Assembly: GCF_900105755.1 (NCBI RefSeq)
Contig: NZ_FNTQ01000001.1
Coordinates: 2,480,001-2,544,000, forward strand
Length of the DNA stretch: 64,000 nucleotides
Reading direction: 5' to 3'
Source: Streptomyces sp. Ag109_O5-10
GTDB lineage: Bacteria > Actinomycetota > Actinomycetes > Streptomycetales > Streptomycetaceae
Positions 17,546-26,952 of the stretch are shown one piece after another. Position 1 is the first letter of the stretch. Every line of letters starts with the position of its first letter. The position numbers and the translations under genes are program-made. The notes beneath the pieces are model-generated. The model saw nothing but the letters and a program-made list of their open reading frames with translations, did no database searches and was not told the origin of the DNA.

Positions 17546-18952
17546 GTGACAACCATGCCCAGCGCTCACAACGCCGTGAACGACCCAGGCACCTCGGGAA
17601 GACCGGGCGGTCTGCGCAAGATCGTCGCTGCCAGCCTGATCGGCACGACCATCGAGTGGTACGACTACTTCCTCTACGGCTCGGCCGCCGCCCTGGTCTT
17701 CGGCCGCGTGTTCTTCCCCGAGTCGGACCCGCTGACCGGCACCTTGCTGTCCTTCCTCACCTACGCCATCGGCTTCGCCGCGCGCCCGATCGGCGCCGTG
17801 GTCTTCGGCCACTTCGGCGACCGTCTCGGCCGCAAGAAGCTCCTGGTGATCAGTCTGCTGATGATGGGGCTCTCCACCGCCCTGATCGGCTGTGTGCCCG
17901 GCTACGGCACGATCGGTGTCGCGGCTCCCGTGCTGCTGACCATCCTGCGCCTCGTCCAGGGCTTCGCCCTCGGCGGCGAGTGGGGCGGAGCGGTGCTGTT
18001 GGTGTCCGAACACGGCGATGCCGAGCGACGCGGCTTCTGGGCGTCCTGGCCTCAGGGCGGCGCACCGGCCGGAAACCTGGTCGCCGTCGGAGTGCTCTCC
18101 TTGATGACCACCGTGCTCAGCGACGACGCGTTCAACTCCTGGGGCTGGCGGGTGCCGTTCCTGCTCTCCGCCGTACTGGTCATGATCGGTCTGTGGATCC
18201 GGCTGTCCGTCGACGAGACCCCGTTGTTCAAGGAGGCCCTGGCCAAGGCCGAGCGCCGCAAGGCGGAGCAGCGGGCCGAGCAGCCGCCGTTCGTCGCGGT
18301 CGTGCGCAACCACTGGCGGGACATCCTGATCGCGATGGGCGCGCGCATGGCCGAGAACATCTCGTACTACGTGATCACCGCTTTCGTCCTCACCTACTGC
18401 GTCGAGCATCTCGAGCTCGACAAGCAGACGGCTCTGAACGCGGTGCTGATCGGCTCGGCCGTGCAGTTCTGCCTGATCCCGCTGTTCGGCGCGCTCTCCG
18501 ACCGGGTCGGGCGCAAGCCCGTGTACCTGGTGGGCGCGGTCGGCGTGGGCCTGTGGTCGTGGGCCTTCTTCGCTCTGCTCGACACCAAGTCCTTCCCCGC
18601 GCTGGTCCTGGCCGTCACCGTCGGCCTGGTCTTCCACAGCGCCATGTACGCGCCTCAGGCGGCGTTCTTCTCCGAGCTGTTCGCCACCCGGATGCGCTAC
18701 ACCGGCGCCTCCATCGGAGCCCAGCTCTCGTCGGTGGCGGCCGGCGCCCCGGCCCCGCTGATCGCGACGGCGCTGCTCAGCTCCTACGGCAACGCCACCC
18801 CGATCTCGGTGTACGTGGGACTGGCCGCCCTGATCACCGTGATCGCCGTCGTCGCCGCCCGGGAGACGCGCGGCAGGAACCTGGCCGCGATCGAGCCGGA
18901 CGGCTCCGCGACGCAGACCCTCGCGGACCAGAAGACCGCCGCGTCCACCTGA
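17546..18952 (+). CDS. MHS-family (metabolite:proton symporter) MFS transporter
   Basis: A 468-residue membrane protein with about 12 hydrophobic segments. Signatures of the MHS subgroup are TIEWYDYFLYGSAAAL in helix 1, FGHFGDRLGRKK between helices 2 and 3, LRLVQGFALGGEWGGAVLL and the second GALSDRVGRKP loop. MHS proteins import organic acids and similar solutes. Placed directly after the 3-hydroxybutyrate dehydrogenase gene (181-bp gap), 3-hydroxybutyrate is the likely substrate, but this is inference from context. The start is GTG at 17546, or the ATG three codons later. Confidence 0.9.
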   Translation: MTTMPSAHNAVNDPGTSGRPGGLRKIVAASLIGTTIEWYDYFLYGSAAALVFGRVFFPESDPLTGTLLSFLTYAIGFAARPIGAVVFGHFGDRLGRKKLLVISLLMMGLSTALIGCVPGYGTIGVAAPVLLTILRLVQGFALGGEWGGAVLLVSEHGDAERRGFWASWPQGGAPAGNLVAVGVLSLMTTVLSDDAFNSWGWRVPFLLSAVLVMIGLWIRLSVDETPLFKEALAKAERRKAEQRAEQPPFVAVVRNHWRDILIAMGARMAENISYYVITAFVLTYCVEHLELDKQTALNAVLIGSAVQFCLIPLFGALSDRVGRKPVYLVGAVGVGLWSWAFFALLDTKSFPALVLAVTVGLVFHSAMYAPQAAFFSELFATRMRYTGASIGAQLSSVAAGAPAPLIATALLSSYGNATPISVYVGLAALITVIAVVAARETRGRNLAAIEPDGSATQTLADQKTAAST

Positions 18953-19089
18953 CGGCCGGCACCGCTTCCCGGCCGGAGGGCCAGGGTCCTTTCCGTTCGG
19001 GGGAGGACACTGGCCCTCGTCGGCCGTTCGTCCCCCGGCCGTGCGCCGACTCCTCCCGTGCCCATCGCCTACGCAACGGTTGCCCGTCC

Positions 19090-21045
19090 ATGTCGCACAC
19101 ACCCACCCCCGTCGCCCGTCACCTGCGCAGGCTGCTCGAACTCCTCGCCGCGGGCGCCCCCGCCGAAGACCTCGGAGCCGTCGCCGTCGAGGCCCGGCAC
19201 AGCGGTGCCACCGCCCAGGACCTCTCGGAGGTCGAACAGGCCACCGAAGCGGCGCTGCGCGTCCAGACCACGCTCAGGCAGCACCGGCGCCGGGAAGCGG
19301 AGCTGACCGCGCTCTTCGACACCGCCGGCGACCTGGCGGCCCTGCGCGACCTCGACGCTGTGCTGCGCTCCATCGTCCGGCGCGCCAGGATGCTCCTGGG
19401 CACCGACACGGCCTACCTCACCCTGCCCGACGAGGAGGCCGGCGACACCTACATGCGGGTCACCGACGGCTCGGTGTCGGAACTGTTCCAGAACCTGCGC
19501 CTCGAGCTCGGGGAGGGACTCGGCGGCCTGGTCGCGCAGACCGCACGCCCCTACGCCTCCCCCGACTACCGCACCGACGACCGCTTCCTGCACACCGGCA
19601 GCATCGACGCCGGGGTCCTGGACGAGGGCCTGGTCGCGATCCTCGGCGTGCCGCTGCTGCTGGGATCGGGAAGCGGCGGCCAGGTCATCGGGGCGCTCTT
19701 CGCCGCAGATCGCACACCACGCATGTTCGCCCCGGAGGAGGTCGCCCTGCTGTGCTCGCTGGCCGACCACGCCGCCATCGCCATCGACACCGCCAAGGCC
19801 ATGGCCGACGCGCGTGTCGCGGTGGCCGAACTGGCCGAGGCCAACGCCGTGATCCGCGAGCACTCCGCCGCCATGCAGCGTGCCGAGGAATCACATGACC
19901 GGCTCACCGATCTGGTGCTGCGGGGCGGCGACGTCTCGGACGTGGCCGCCGCCGTGGCCGGTCTGCTGAAGGGGGACGTCGCGGTCCACGACGGCTCCGG
20001 GTGGCCGCTCGCCTCGGTCGGCGAGCAAGGTGGCGCGGTCGCCAGGGGTACGGAGGACGACGGTGCCACGGAGGAGGAGGCGGCGGCGCTGGTCGAGGCG
20101 GCGAAGAGCTCACGCGCCGCCGCGCACGCGGTGTTCCATGACGGGCGCTGGGTCTGCGCGGTGCTGGCCGGGCAGGAACTGCTGGGCTGTCTGGTGCTGT
20201 CCGGGCGACCGGATCTCGACGGTCCCGACCGGCGCCTGTTCGAGCGCAGCAGCGTAGTGACCTCGCTGCTGCTCCTGCTGAGGCGTTCGGTCGCGGAGAC
20301 CGAGAACCGCGTACGCGGCGATCTGATCACCGATCTGCTCACCGCGCCCGGCCGCGACCCGGCCGGCCTGGTGGCCCGCGGCCGCCGCCTCGGCTTCGAC
20401 CTCGACCGGCCCCACGTGCTGCTCGTCGCCCGGACCGGCGACGCGGTCCGGGAACGCCTCGCCGACGCCGCCGTGCAGTACCTGTTCGGGTGCGGCGGGG
20501 GCAGCGCGGAGCACGAGGGCGACGTGGTGCTGCTGCTCCCGTGCGACGGTACCGGTCCGGGTGAGGCGGCCCGCATCGCGGCCGGGCAGCTCGGCCAGCT
20601 GGCCGGCGCACCGGTCACGGTGGCCGGCGCCGGGCCGGCTGCCGGGCCGCGGGCCATCGCCGACGGGCACGCCGAGGCCCTGCGCTGCCTGCGGGCGCTG
20701 CACGTCCTCGGCCGCGACGGGCACGGGGCGAGTGTCACCGAACTGGGCTTTCTGGGCGTGTTGCTGGGTGACATGCACGACGTGGACGGCTTCGTCACGG
20801 CCACTTTGGGACCGCTGCTGGAGTACGACGCCCAGCGCGGCACCCATCTGGTGCGCACGCTGCGCGCCTACTTCGACTGCGGCGGGAGCCTGAGCCGGGC
20901 GAAGGAGGAGCTGCACGTGCACGTGAACACGGTCGTGCAGCGCCTGGACCGCATCCAGGCGCTGCTCGGCCCCGACTGGCACACCCCCGAACAGACGCTG
21001 GAACTCCAGCTCGCCCTGCGCTTGCAACTGATGTCGGGTGCCTGA
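19090..21045 (+). CDS. GAF-domain PucR/CdaR-type transcriptional regulator
   Basis: A 651-residue cytoplasmic regulator. A GAF domain occupies about residues 70-240 (LRDLDAVLRSIVRRARMLLGTDTAYL to PEEVALLCSLADHAAIAIDTA). A coiled segment and a CdaR-like central region follow. The C-terminal PucR-type helix-turn-helix reads YFDCGGSLSRAKEELHVHVNTVVQRLDRIQALLG. GAF plus PucR proteins often activate catabolic genes in response to a small molecule; 3-hydroxybutyrate or acetoacetate would be natural here but is inference. It lies 137 bp after the symporter gene on the same strand. The ATG at 19090 has only a weak ribosome binding site. Confidence 0.9.
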   Translation: MSHTPTPVARHLRRLLELLAAGAPAEDLGAVAVEARHSGATAQDLSEVEQATEAALRVQTTLRQHRRREAELTALFDTAGDLAALRDLDAVLRSIVRRARMLLGTDTAYLTLPDEEAGDTYMRVTDGSVSELFQNLRLELGEGLGGLVAQTARPYASPDYRTDDRFLHTGSIDAGVLDEGLVAILGVPLLLGSGSGGQVIGALFAADRTPRMFAPEEVALLCSLADHAAIAIDTAKAMADARVAVAELAEANAVIREHSAAMQRAEESHDRLTDLVLRGGDVSDVAAAVAGLLKGDVAVHDGSGWPLASVGEQGGAVARGTEDDGATEEEAAALVEAAKSSRAAAHAVFHDGRWVCAVLAGQELLGCLVLSGRPDLDGPDRRLFERSSVVTSLLLLLRRSVAETENRVRGDLITDLLTAPGRDPAGLVARGRRLGFDLDRPHVLLVARTGDAVRERLADAAVQYLFGCGGGSAEHEGDVVLLLPCDGTGPGEAARIAAGQLGQLAGAPVTVAGAGPAAGPRAIADGHAEALRCLRALHVLGRDGHGASVTELGFLGVLLGDMHDVDGFVTATLGPLLEYDAQRGTHLVRTLRAYFDCGGSLSRAKEELHVHVNTVVQRLDRIQALLGPDWHTPEQTLELQLALRLQLMSGA

Positions 21046-21060
21046 CGCCCCAACGGGCGT
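21045..21060. terminator. Short hairpin at the end of the regulator gene
   Basis: ACGCCC-CAAC-GGGCGT forms a 6-bp stem starting at the stop codon of the PucR-type regulator, in the 87-bp gap to a convergent gene. Confidence 0.4.
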
Positions 21061-21132
21061 GCGCGAGAACGTCCCGGGGCCGACGCGCGGTTCTTCCGGT
21101 CCCGCGAGGCCCCGGAGGGGAGCCTGCCCGGG

Positions 21133-22101
21133 TCACCGTGACGGCGTGCCGCCAGGCCCCTCGGTTCCCCCCACACCGGCCGCGGCCAGCAGGTGCTGTG
21201 CCACGACCCGGGCGCCCTCGTCGCCGATGATGATCGTGTAGTGGTTGGTGCCGGGGACGAGCTGCGTGCGGACCATGCGTGGATCGAGGCCGGCGGCGCC
21301 GAGCCGTTGCTCGTCGTACAGGCCCAGCGGCTCGTCCATCAGGCCGCGTTCCGCCCACAGCAGCACGGCCGGGCGGGGCAGCCGGTGCACCGCGCCCGAC
21401 ACCTCCGCACCGAGTTGGTCCACGCCGTCGACGCGGACCGCCTCCAGGCTGCAGGACGAGCGCAGTTCGGGCTCCTGCCCGACGAGATCGCGCTGGATGT
21501 AAGCATCCACCCACGGTGACCAGAAGCCGGCGAATGCCGGATGCGACTGCCAGAACGCACGGTAGGCCTCCCGGTCCGGGAACGTCATCGACAGCCGTCG
21601 CATGGCCGGGCCGATCACCGACGTGATCAGCTCGTCGGGATCCAGCCCGGCGGGAACGGGGAAACCCACGCCGCCGTCCACCAGCAGCAGGCCCGTCAGC
21701 AGGTGCGGGTGGCGTACCGCGGTCAGGGCCGCCGCGAAGGCGCCCATGGAGTGGCCGGTCAGCACCACCCGCCCAGCGCCCAGCGTGTCCACCACGGCTG
21801 CCATGTCGTCGGCGTGGGCCACGATGCCGTACGGGCCGGGCAGTCGCCCGCTGCGGCCCCGGCCGCGTAGGTCGGGCGCCACCAGGGTGATCCGGCGAGC
21901 CAGGTGGTGGGCGACGCGCGCCCAGCTCAGGCCGTTGGCCGTGATGCCGTGCAGAGCCAGGACCACCGGCGCGCCCGGGTCGTCGGCCGGCCAGCGCGAC
22001 ACGGCCAGCTTCCCGCCGGGCACCGGCACCTGAAACTCCTCGCGCACCGGTGCGGCCCCCTGCTGTCCGGCCGTCGCGCCGTTCTGCGGACTGGGAACCA
22101 T
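21133..22101 (-). CDS. Alpha/beta hydrolase, coupled to the Liv-type importer
   Basis: A 322-residue alpha/beta hydrolase with ALHGITANGLSW (oxyanion segment), nucleophile Ser in GHSMG, and GTNHYTII supplying the candidate catalytic His near the C-terminus. No signal peptide, so it acts in the cytoplasm. Its ATG overlaps the stop of the preceding permease gene as TGATG, so it is translationally coupled to the importer operon. This suggests it hydrolyses the imported substrate, perhaps 3-hydroxybutyrate oligomers or another ester. A role in an aromatic pathway (PcaD-like) was considered but no other such enzyme is nearby. Confidence 0.85.
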   Translation of the reverse strand: MVPSPQNGATAGQQGAAPVREEFQVPVPGGKLAVSRWPADDPGAPVVLALHGITANGLSWARVAHHLARRITLVAPDLRGRGRSGRLPGPYGIVAHADDMAAVVDTLGAGRVVLTGHSMGAFAAALTAVRHPHLLTGLLLVDGGVGFPVPAGLDPDELITSVIGPAMRRLSMTFPDREAYRAFWQSHPAFAGFWSPWVDAYIQRDLVGQEPELRSSCSLEAVRVDGVDQLGAEVSGAVHRLPRPAVLLWAERGLMDEPLGLYDEQRLGAAGLDPRMVRTQLVPGTNHYTIIIGDEGARVVAQHLLAAAGVGGTEGPGGTPSR

Positions 22102-23231
22102 CACGCAATGACCTCCTCGCGGTCGGCGGTGGCGCGGGACGTGTGGGCGGCGCGCAGCCGGGCCGGGAGCCGCGCCACGCCGCCCGGCAGCAGGTATATC
22201 ACCGCGACGAACAGCGCACCGAGCAGGAACAGAGGCTGCGACAGCGGCACACGGACCACGGCGGGCAGACCGGCGACCGCGTTCGATCCGGCCAGGTCGG
22301 CGAGCCGGTGGTCGGCCCAGGTGTAGAGGATGCCTCCGATCATGGGGCCCCACCGGCTGCCCGAACCGCCCAGCACCACCATCACCAGCAGGGACAGGGT
22401 GAAGTCGGAGGTGGTCGTCTGCGGGGTGGCGCCGCCGGTCAGCAACAGGTAGACGACGCCGCCGAGCGCGGCCAGGGTGCCGGCCAGGACGAAGGCGACC
22501 AGCTTGAAGCCGTACGGGCGAAGCCCCAGCACCTCTACCCGGCGCTCGTTCTCCTTGATGCCCTCCCAGACCCGGCCGACGGGTGAGCGGACCACCCACT
22601 GCACGGCGGCCAGCACCACCACGAGGTAGGCCAGGGCGATCCAGTACAGGTTGGCGGTGTGCTCGATGCCGACCAGTGCGGCGGGCAGCCTGTCCGCGGG
22701 TGCGGCCCTGCCCTCCTCACCGCCGGTGACGCCGCCGGGGTCGCGCTGCACGAGGATCGAGGCGGCCTGCGCGAAGGCCAGGGTGACCATGGAGAATCCG
22801 ATGCCGCTGACGCGGAGGCTGACCGCTCCCAGCAGGGCGGACAGCACCACGCCCGCGAGCAGTCCGAGCAGCGCCGACGCGGCGAACGGCAGACCCGCCT
22901 CCAGCATCACGGTGTTGGTGACGTAGGTGCCGGCTGCGAAGTACAGCGCATGTCCGAAGGACAGCAGCCCGGTGCGGCCGAGCAGCAGGTCGTAGCCGGT
23001 GGCCAGGCCGCCGAAGAGCAGGCACAGGGCCAGCAGTTGCAGGTTGCCGGGGCCGCCGATCGGCCCGTCGAGCAGGCCCGGCAGCGGCAGCGCGCTGTAG
23101 GGCACGGTGAAGAGCGCAACCAGCAGCAGGGCGGGCCACCAGCGGGTGGCTCGCCGTAGCCGCTCGGAGCGGGAGGCGACGGGGTGGTCCGCCGCGCGGG
23201 CCCGGCCGCGCGGCTGGGTGGCGGTGGTCAT
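22101..23231 (-). CDS. Branched-chain-amino-acid-type ABC permease (LivM-like)
   Basis: A 376-residue permease with a polar N-terminus and about nine hydrophobic segments. The LivM signature regions GLLSFGHALYFAAGTYVTN, RVSGIGFSMVTLAFAQ, GIKENERRVEVLGLRPYGFKLVAFVLAG and VLGGSGSRWGPMIGG are present. It pairs with the LivH-like permease to form the membrane channel. Its ATG overlaps the livH stop (ATGA) and its stop overlaps the hydrolase start, placing it in a tightly coupled operon with genes from 21133 to 26952. Confidence 0.93.
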   Translation of the reverse strand: MTTATQPRGRARAADHPVASRSERLRRATRWWPALLLVALFTVPYSALPLPGLLDGPIGGPGNLQLLALCLLFGGLATGYDLLLGRTGLLSFGHALYFAAGTYVTNTVMLEAGLPFAASALLGLLAGVVLSALLGAVSLRVSGIGFSMVTLAFAQAASILVQRDPGGVTGGEEGRAAPADRLPAALVGIEHTANLYWIALAYLVVVLAAVQWVVRSPVGRVWEGIKENERRVEVLGLRPYGFKLVAFVLAGTLAALGGVVYLLLTGGATPQTTTSDFTLSLLVMVVLGGSGSRWGPMIGGILYTWADHRLADLAGSNAVAGLPAVVRVPLSQPLFLLGALFVAVIYLLPGGVARLPARLRAAHTSRATADREEVIA

Positions 23232-24115
23232 GCGAGCCTCCCGGTGAGCCCTCGCGGCCTGACGAGCAGGAGGGCGGCGAGCAGGACGACGACAGCGAGG
23301 TCGCCGAGTCCGGCGGTGGTGTAGTAGTTGGCGAACTGCTGGACGAGGCCCACGGCCACCGAGGCCAGTGCGGCGCCGGTGAGCGAGCCCATGCCGCCCG
23401 TCACGACGACCACGAAGGCGAAGATGAGCAGTGAAGTGCCCTGTTCGGGGTCGACGGAGCCGAAGTAGAGGCCGCCGAGGGCACCGCCGAGGGCCGCAGC
23501 CGCACCGCCGATGGCGAAGACCAGGGTGAAGGCCTTGCGCACGTCGACGCCGAGCGCGGTGACCATCGCCCGGTCCTCCACCCCCGCGCGGACGACCAGT
23601 CCGTGCCGGGTTCGGCCGAGGAACAGCTTGAGCGCGGTCAGCACGACCAGGGCCGCGCCGATCAGCACCGGGCGATTGAGCGGCACTTCGGCGCCCAGCA
23701 GGGCGAAGGTGCCGGACAGTGCCTTCGGCCCGGGGAGGGGGCGGGCGTCGGATCCCCAGATCGCGGACAGCAGGGCCGGTACGGCCAGGCCGACGCCCAC
23801 CGTCGCGAGGACCTGCTCGCGGGGGCGGGTGTAGAGCGGGCGGATCACGGCGAGTTCGAGCAGTACGGCGGCTACGGTGCCCACGGCGGTGCCGAAGACG
23901 ACGGCGAGGGCGAACCCGGCCCCTCCGGACCCGGCACCGGGCAGGTGGCCGGAGGCGGCCCACCAGGTGCCGTAGGCGCCGATGGACAGGAGGGCGCCGT
24001 GGGCGAAGTTGAGCACGTCCATCAGCCCGAAGATCAGCGACAAGCCGGAGGCGACCAGGAAGTACAGGGCGCCCAGGCCGAGTCCGGTGAAGGTGAGCAG
24101 CACGACGGTGGACAT
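23228..24115 (-). CDS. Branched-chain-amino-acid-type ABC permease (LivH-like)
   Basis: A 295-residue permease with about eight membrane segments. It opens with the LivH-type GLGLGALYFLVASGLSLIFGLMDVLNFAHGA and contains the conserved RAGVEDRAMVTALGVDVRKAF and VVVVTGGMGSLTGAALAS loops. The ATG at 24115 overlaps the stop of the upstream ATPase gene as TGATG. It is the second permease of the Liv-type importer. Confidence 0.94.
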   Translation of the reverse strand: MSTVVLLTFTGLGLGALYFLVASGLSLIFGLMDVLNFAHGALLSIGAYGTWWAASGHLPGAGSGGAGFALAVVFGTAVGTVAAVLLELAVIRPLYTRPREQVLATVGVGLAVPALLSAIWGSDARPLPGPKALSGTFALLGAEVPLNRPVLIGAALVVLTALKLFLGRTRHGLVVRAGVEDRAMVTALGVDVRKAFTLVFAIGGAAAALGGALGGLYFGSVDPEQGTSLLIFAFVVVVTGGMGSLTGAALASVAVGLVQQFANYYTTAGLGDLAVVVLLAALLLVRPRGLTGRLA

Positions 24116-24903
24116 CAGGCGTCTGCCTCCGTGGTCCGGGCGGCGGAGCGCGCCGCGGTGCGATCAGGCGCACCGGCAGTCAGCCTTCCGGTGCTGCCGA
24201 CACCGAGCAGCCGGTGGGCCGCCTCGGCGTCGGCGAGGAGGCCGGCGGCCGGCCCCTGGTGCGCGGTGCGGCCGTCGGCGAGGACGACGCAGTGGCGGGC
24301 GAGGCGGCGCACCACGGCGAGGTTCTGCTCCACGAGCAGAACCGGCACCGCCTCGGCGGCGCGCTCCAGCACCTGGGCGACCTCGGTGACCACCTTGGGC
24401 GCCAGGCCCTTGGTGGGTTCGTCGGCGATGATCAGCCGGTTGCCGTTGAGCAGAGTCCGAGCGATGGCGACCATCTGCTGCTGACCGCCGGACAGGGTGC
24501 CGGCGGCCTGCCGGGCGCGTCGCCTCAGCTCCGGGAAGAGCTCGTGGACCAGGTCGTAGGCCGGTTCTCCCGCGCCGGGCCGCTCGGCCAGGCGCAGGTT
24601 CTCGGCCACGCTGAGGGCGGCGAAGACGCCACGGTCCTCAGGGGCGTAGCCGATGCCCCGGCGCACCAGGGCATGGGTGGCAAGGCGCACCGTCTCCTCG
24701 CCGGCCAGCAGTACGCTGCCGGTCCGGGGCACCAGTCCGAGAATGCCGCGCACGGTGGTCGTCTTGCCGGCGCCGTTGCGGCCCAGGAGAGCAGTGGTGC
24801 CCGAGGCGGCCACCTCCAGATCGACGCCGTGCAGGATGTGCCTGCCCCCGATCACGACCCGCAGGTCGCGCACGGTCAGCAGCGGTGCCGGAGCAGGGGT
24901 CAC
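24115..24903 (-). CDS. Liv-type ABC importer ATPase (LivF-like)
   Basis: A 262-residue ATPase. Walker A is GRNGAGKTT, signature is LSGGQQQMVAIART, Walker B is LIIADEPTKGLAP, and the H-loop position carries Gln in LLVEQN, as is normal for LivF proteins. The region GYAPEDRGVFAALSVAENL is typical of LivF. GTG at 24903 overlaps the livG-like stop as GTGA. The last 30 residues are a poorly conserved tail. Confidence 0.93.
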   Translation of the reverse strand: MTPAPAPLLTVRDLRVVIGGRHILHGVDLEVAASGTTALLGRNGAGKTTTVRGILGLVPRTGSVLLAGEETVRLATHALVRRGIGYAPEDRGVFAALSVAENLRLAERPGAGEPAYDLVHELFPELRRRARQAAGTLSGGQQQMVAIARTLLNGNRLIIADEPTKGLAPKVVTEVAQVLERAAEAVPVLLVEQNLAVVRRLARHCVVLADGRTAHQGPAAGLLADAEAAHRLLGVGSTGRLTAGAPDRTAARSAARTTEADA

Positions 24904-25712
24904 AGCTCCTCCCCGAGGTAGGCCTGCTGCACGGTGGAGTCGGCCATCACGGACTGCGGTGTGTCCAGCGCCAGCAGCGTGCCGTGGTGCATCACGGCCA
25001 ACCGGTCGGCCAGGTCCAGCAGCACGTCCATGTGGTGCTCGACCATGAGCACGGTCCGTCCCTCCTCCATGTGCAGCGACCTGATGAGTTCGGTCAGCGC
25101 GGGCACCTCCTCGGCGCTCACGCCCGCCATCGGCTCGTCCAGCAGCATCAGCCGGGGCTCGCCGACGAGCAGGACCGCGAGTTCGAGCTTGCGTTTCTCG
25201 CCGTGCGAGAGGGCATCTGCGCAGGTGTCCGAGCGGTGCGTGAGCTGAGTGCGGGCCAGCACCCGCTCGACCCGTTCCGGGTCGGTGTCAGCTCGGCGCC
25301 AAACCCGGTACGAACCGCCGTCGGCGGCCTGGGCCGCGAGCCTCACATGGTCGGCGACCGTCATACCCGGCCACAGGCTGGAGGTCTGGAAGGTGCGCCC
25401 GAGGCCGCGGCGGGCCCGAGCGTAGGCGGCCTCCGCGGTGATGTCGCGGCCGTCCAGTTCGATCGTGCCCCGGGAGACCGGGCTGAGCCCGCTGACCAGG
25501 TTGAACAGCGAAGTCTTGCCCGCGCCGTTGGGGCCGATGAAGGCGAGGAACTCGCCTTCGCGGACGTCGAAGGAGACGGAGTCGACGATGGTCGCGCCGC
25601 CGACCGTCCAGCCGATGTCCCGCAGCCGCAGCACCGGCGCCGGGACGGCACGGGTCTCCCCGGATTCCGCAGACCCCGCGGCGCTCGGTGACGTCGTGTT
25701 CGAGGAGGACAT
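24900..25712 (-). CDS. Liv-type ABC importer ATPase (LivG-like)
   Basis: A 270-residue ATPase with a 25-residue Ser-rich N-terminal extension. Walker A is GPNGAGKTS, signature is LSHGEKRKLELA, Walker B is LMLLDEPMAGVS, and the H-loop reads VEHHMD. The segment GLGRTFQTSSLWPGMTVADHV is LivG-specific. It partners the LivF-like ATPase. The stop of the binding-protein gene lies four bases upstream of its ATG, so the whole importer is one operon. Confidence 0.93.
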   Translation of the reverse strand: MSSSNTTSPSAAGSAESGETRAVPAPVLRLRDIGWTVGGATIVDSVSFDVREGEFLAFIGPNGAGKTSLFNLVSGLSPVSRGTIELDGRDITAEAAYARARRGLGRTFQTSSLWPGMTVADHVRLAAQAADGGSYRVWRRADTDPERVERVLARTQLTHRSDTCADALSHGEKRKLELAVLLVGEPRLMLLDEPMAGVSAEEVPALTELIRSLHMEEGRTVLMVEHHMDVLLDLADRLAVMHHGTLLALDTPQSVMADSTVQQAYLGEEL

Positions 25713-25716
25713 CGTC

Positions 25717-26952
25717 TCAGCCCGCCGTCCTCGCGGCCGGTGGGGCGACTGCTGTCATCGGGATGCTGTCGATCAGCTCGGGCCGGGCTGCGCTGCCGCT
25801 GCCCTTGAGCCGGGCCGTGAACATCGGTTGCAGCAGGGCGTGGTCCTTCGCGCGGATCTGCTCCCTGCCCTTGGGCCCGTCGAAGGTCCAGCCCTCCAAC
25901 GCCCTGGCCATGGCCGTGGTGTCGGTGGCGCTGCCGGACTCGATCGCGTGCACGATCATCTGGGCGGCCGTGAAGCCGTCCGGGCTGAACAGGTCGGGGG
26001 TGCCGCCGGCCTTGGTGATGCCGTCGAGCATGGCCTTCTCCACCGGGTTGCCGCCGCCGGCGCCCGGGAAGTAGTGCGCAAGGAAGGCGACCTTGGAGCC
26101 GGCCGGGCCGAAGATCGGATACGAGGCGGTTCCCGCGAGTCCGGTGACGACCTTGCTCGCGTCCAGCACGCCCTGCTGGTTCAGCGCGGTCCACAAGGCG
26201 GGGGCGGTGGCGCCGGCCCAGGCGACGAACACCAGGTCCGGTTCACCGGCCCTGGTCTGGCGGGCGAAGGGCGTGAGGTCGGTGGCGCTCGGCGGGGCCA
26301 GCACGGAGCCGACGTGCGCGCCCTTCGCACCCAGGACGGCCTTCACCGCGGCCACGTTGGCCTGTCCGAACGCGGAGTTCTGGGCGAGCACGGTGACCTT
26401 CTTGTCTTTGGCGTCACCGAGCAGGGCCCCGGCGGCGAGGATGTCCTGGTACGACTGCCGGCCCGAGCGGAAGGTGTAGGCGTTGATGCCGGTGACCGCG
26501 TCGGTGGCGGCGGGGCCGCTGACGTAGAGCATCTTGTTCTGCGCGGCCAGCGGCGCCATCTGGAGTGCCACACCCGAGTCGGTGGTACCGGCGAGGATCT
26601 TGCAGCCCTTGCCCACGAGGGTCTTGGCCTCCGCTACCGCCTTCGCCGGGTCACCGGCGTCGTCCTGTTCGGTGACCCGGATCGGGTGGCCGCCGGCCTT
26701 GTTCGTGCCGTGCGTGGCGTAGGCCAGGCCTGCCTTGAAGCCTTCCTCGTACTGCTTGCCGTAGGCGGCCAGCAGTCCGCTGCGGGAGTAGACCAGCCCC
26801 ACCTTCACGGGGGCGGACTTGCCGACCGAGTCGGCGGACTCGGTGCCGGCGGTGCCGGCCGAGGAGCAGCCCGCGACCAGGGCGCCGAGGGCGATCAGGG
26901 AGAGGGCGCGAACAGATCTGCTTCTGAAGGTGTCCGTGAGGCGGGAACGCAT
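25717..26952 (-). CDS. Liv-type substrate-binding lipoprotein
   Basis: A 411-residue lipoprotein: MRSR.. signal, hydrophobic core and lipobox LVAG-Cys29. The mature part is a type I periplasmic-binding fold (VGLVYSRSGLLAAYGKQYEEGFKAGLAYA, ILAGTTDSGVALQMAPLAAQNKMLYVSGPAATDAV) of the LivK/amide-binding family. It captures the solute for the importer encoded downstream. The ATG at 26952 has GGAG seven bases upstream; a longer reading to 27099 lacks sense. It is divergent from the CoA-transferase genes across 296 bp, so importer and catabolic genes may share control. The ligand cannot be read from sequence: these systems carry amino acids, amides, urea or organic acids. Confidence 0.93.
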   Translation of the reverse strand: MRSRLTDTFRSRSVRALSLIALGALVAGCSSAGTAGTESADSVGKSAPVKVGLVYSRSGLLAAYGKQYEEGFKAGLAYATHGTNKAGGHPIRVTEQDDAGDPAKAVAEAKTLVGKGCKILAGTTDSGVALQMAPLAAQNKMLYVSGPAATDAVTGINAYTFRSGRQSYQDILAAGALLGDAKDKKVTVLAQNSAFGQANVAAVKAVLGAKGAHVGSVLAPPSATDLTPFARQTRAGEPDLVFVAWAGATAPALWTALNQQGVLDASKVVTGLAGTASYPIFGPAGSKVAFLAHYFPGAGGGNPVEKAMLDGITKAGGTPDLFSPDGFTAAQMIVHAIESGSATDTTAMARALEGWTFDGPKGREQIRAKDHALLQPMFTARLKGSGSAARPELIDSIPMTAVAPPAARTAG

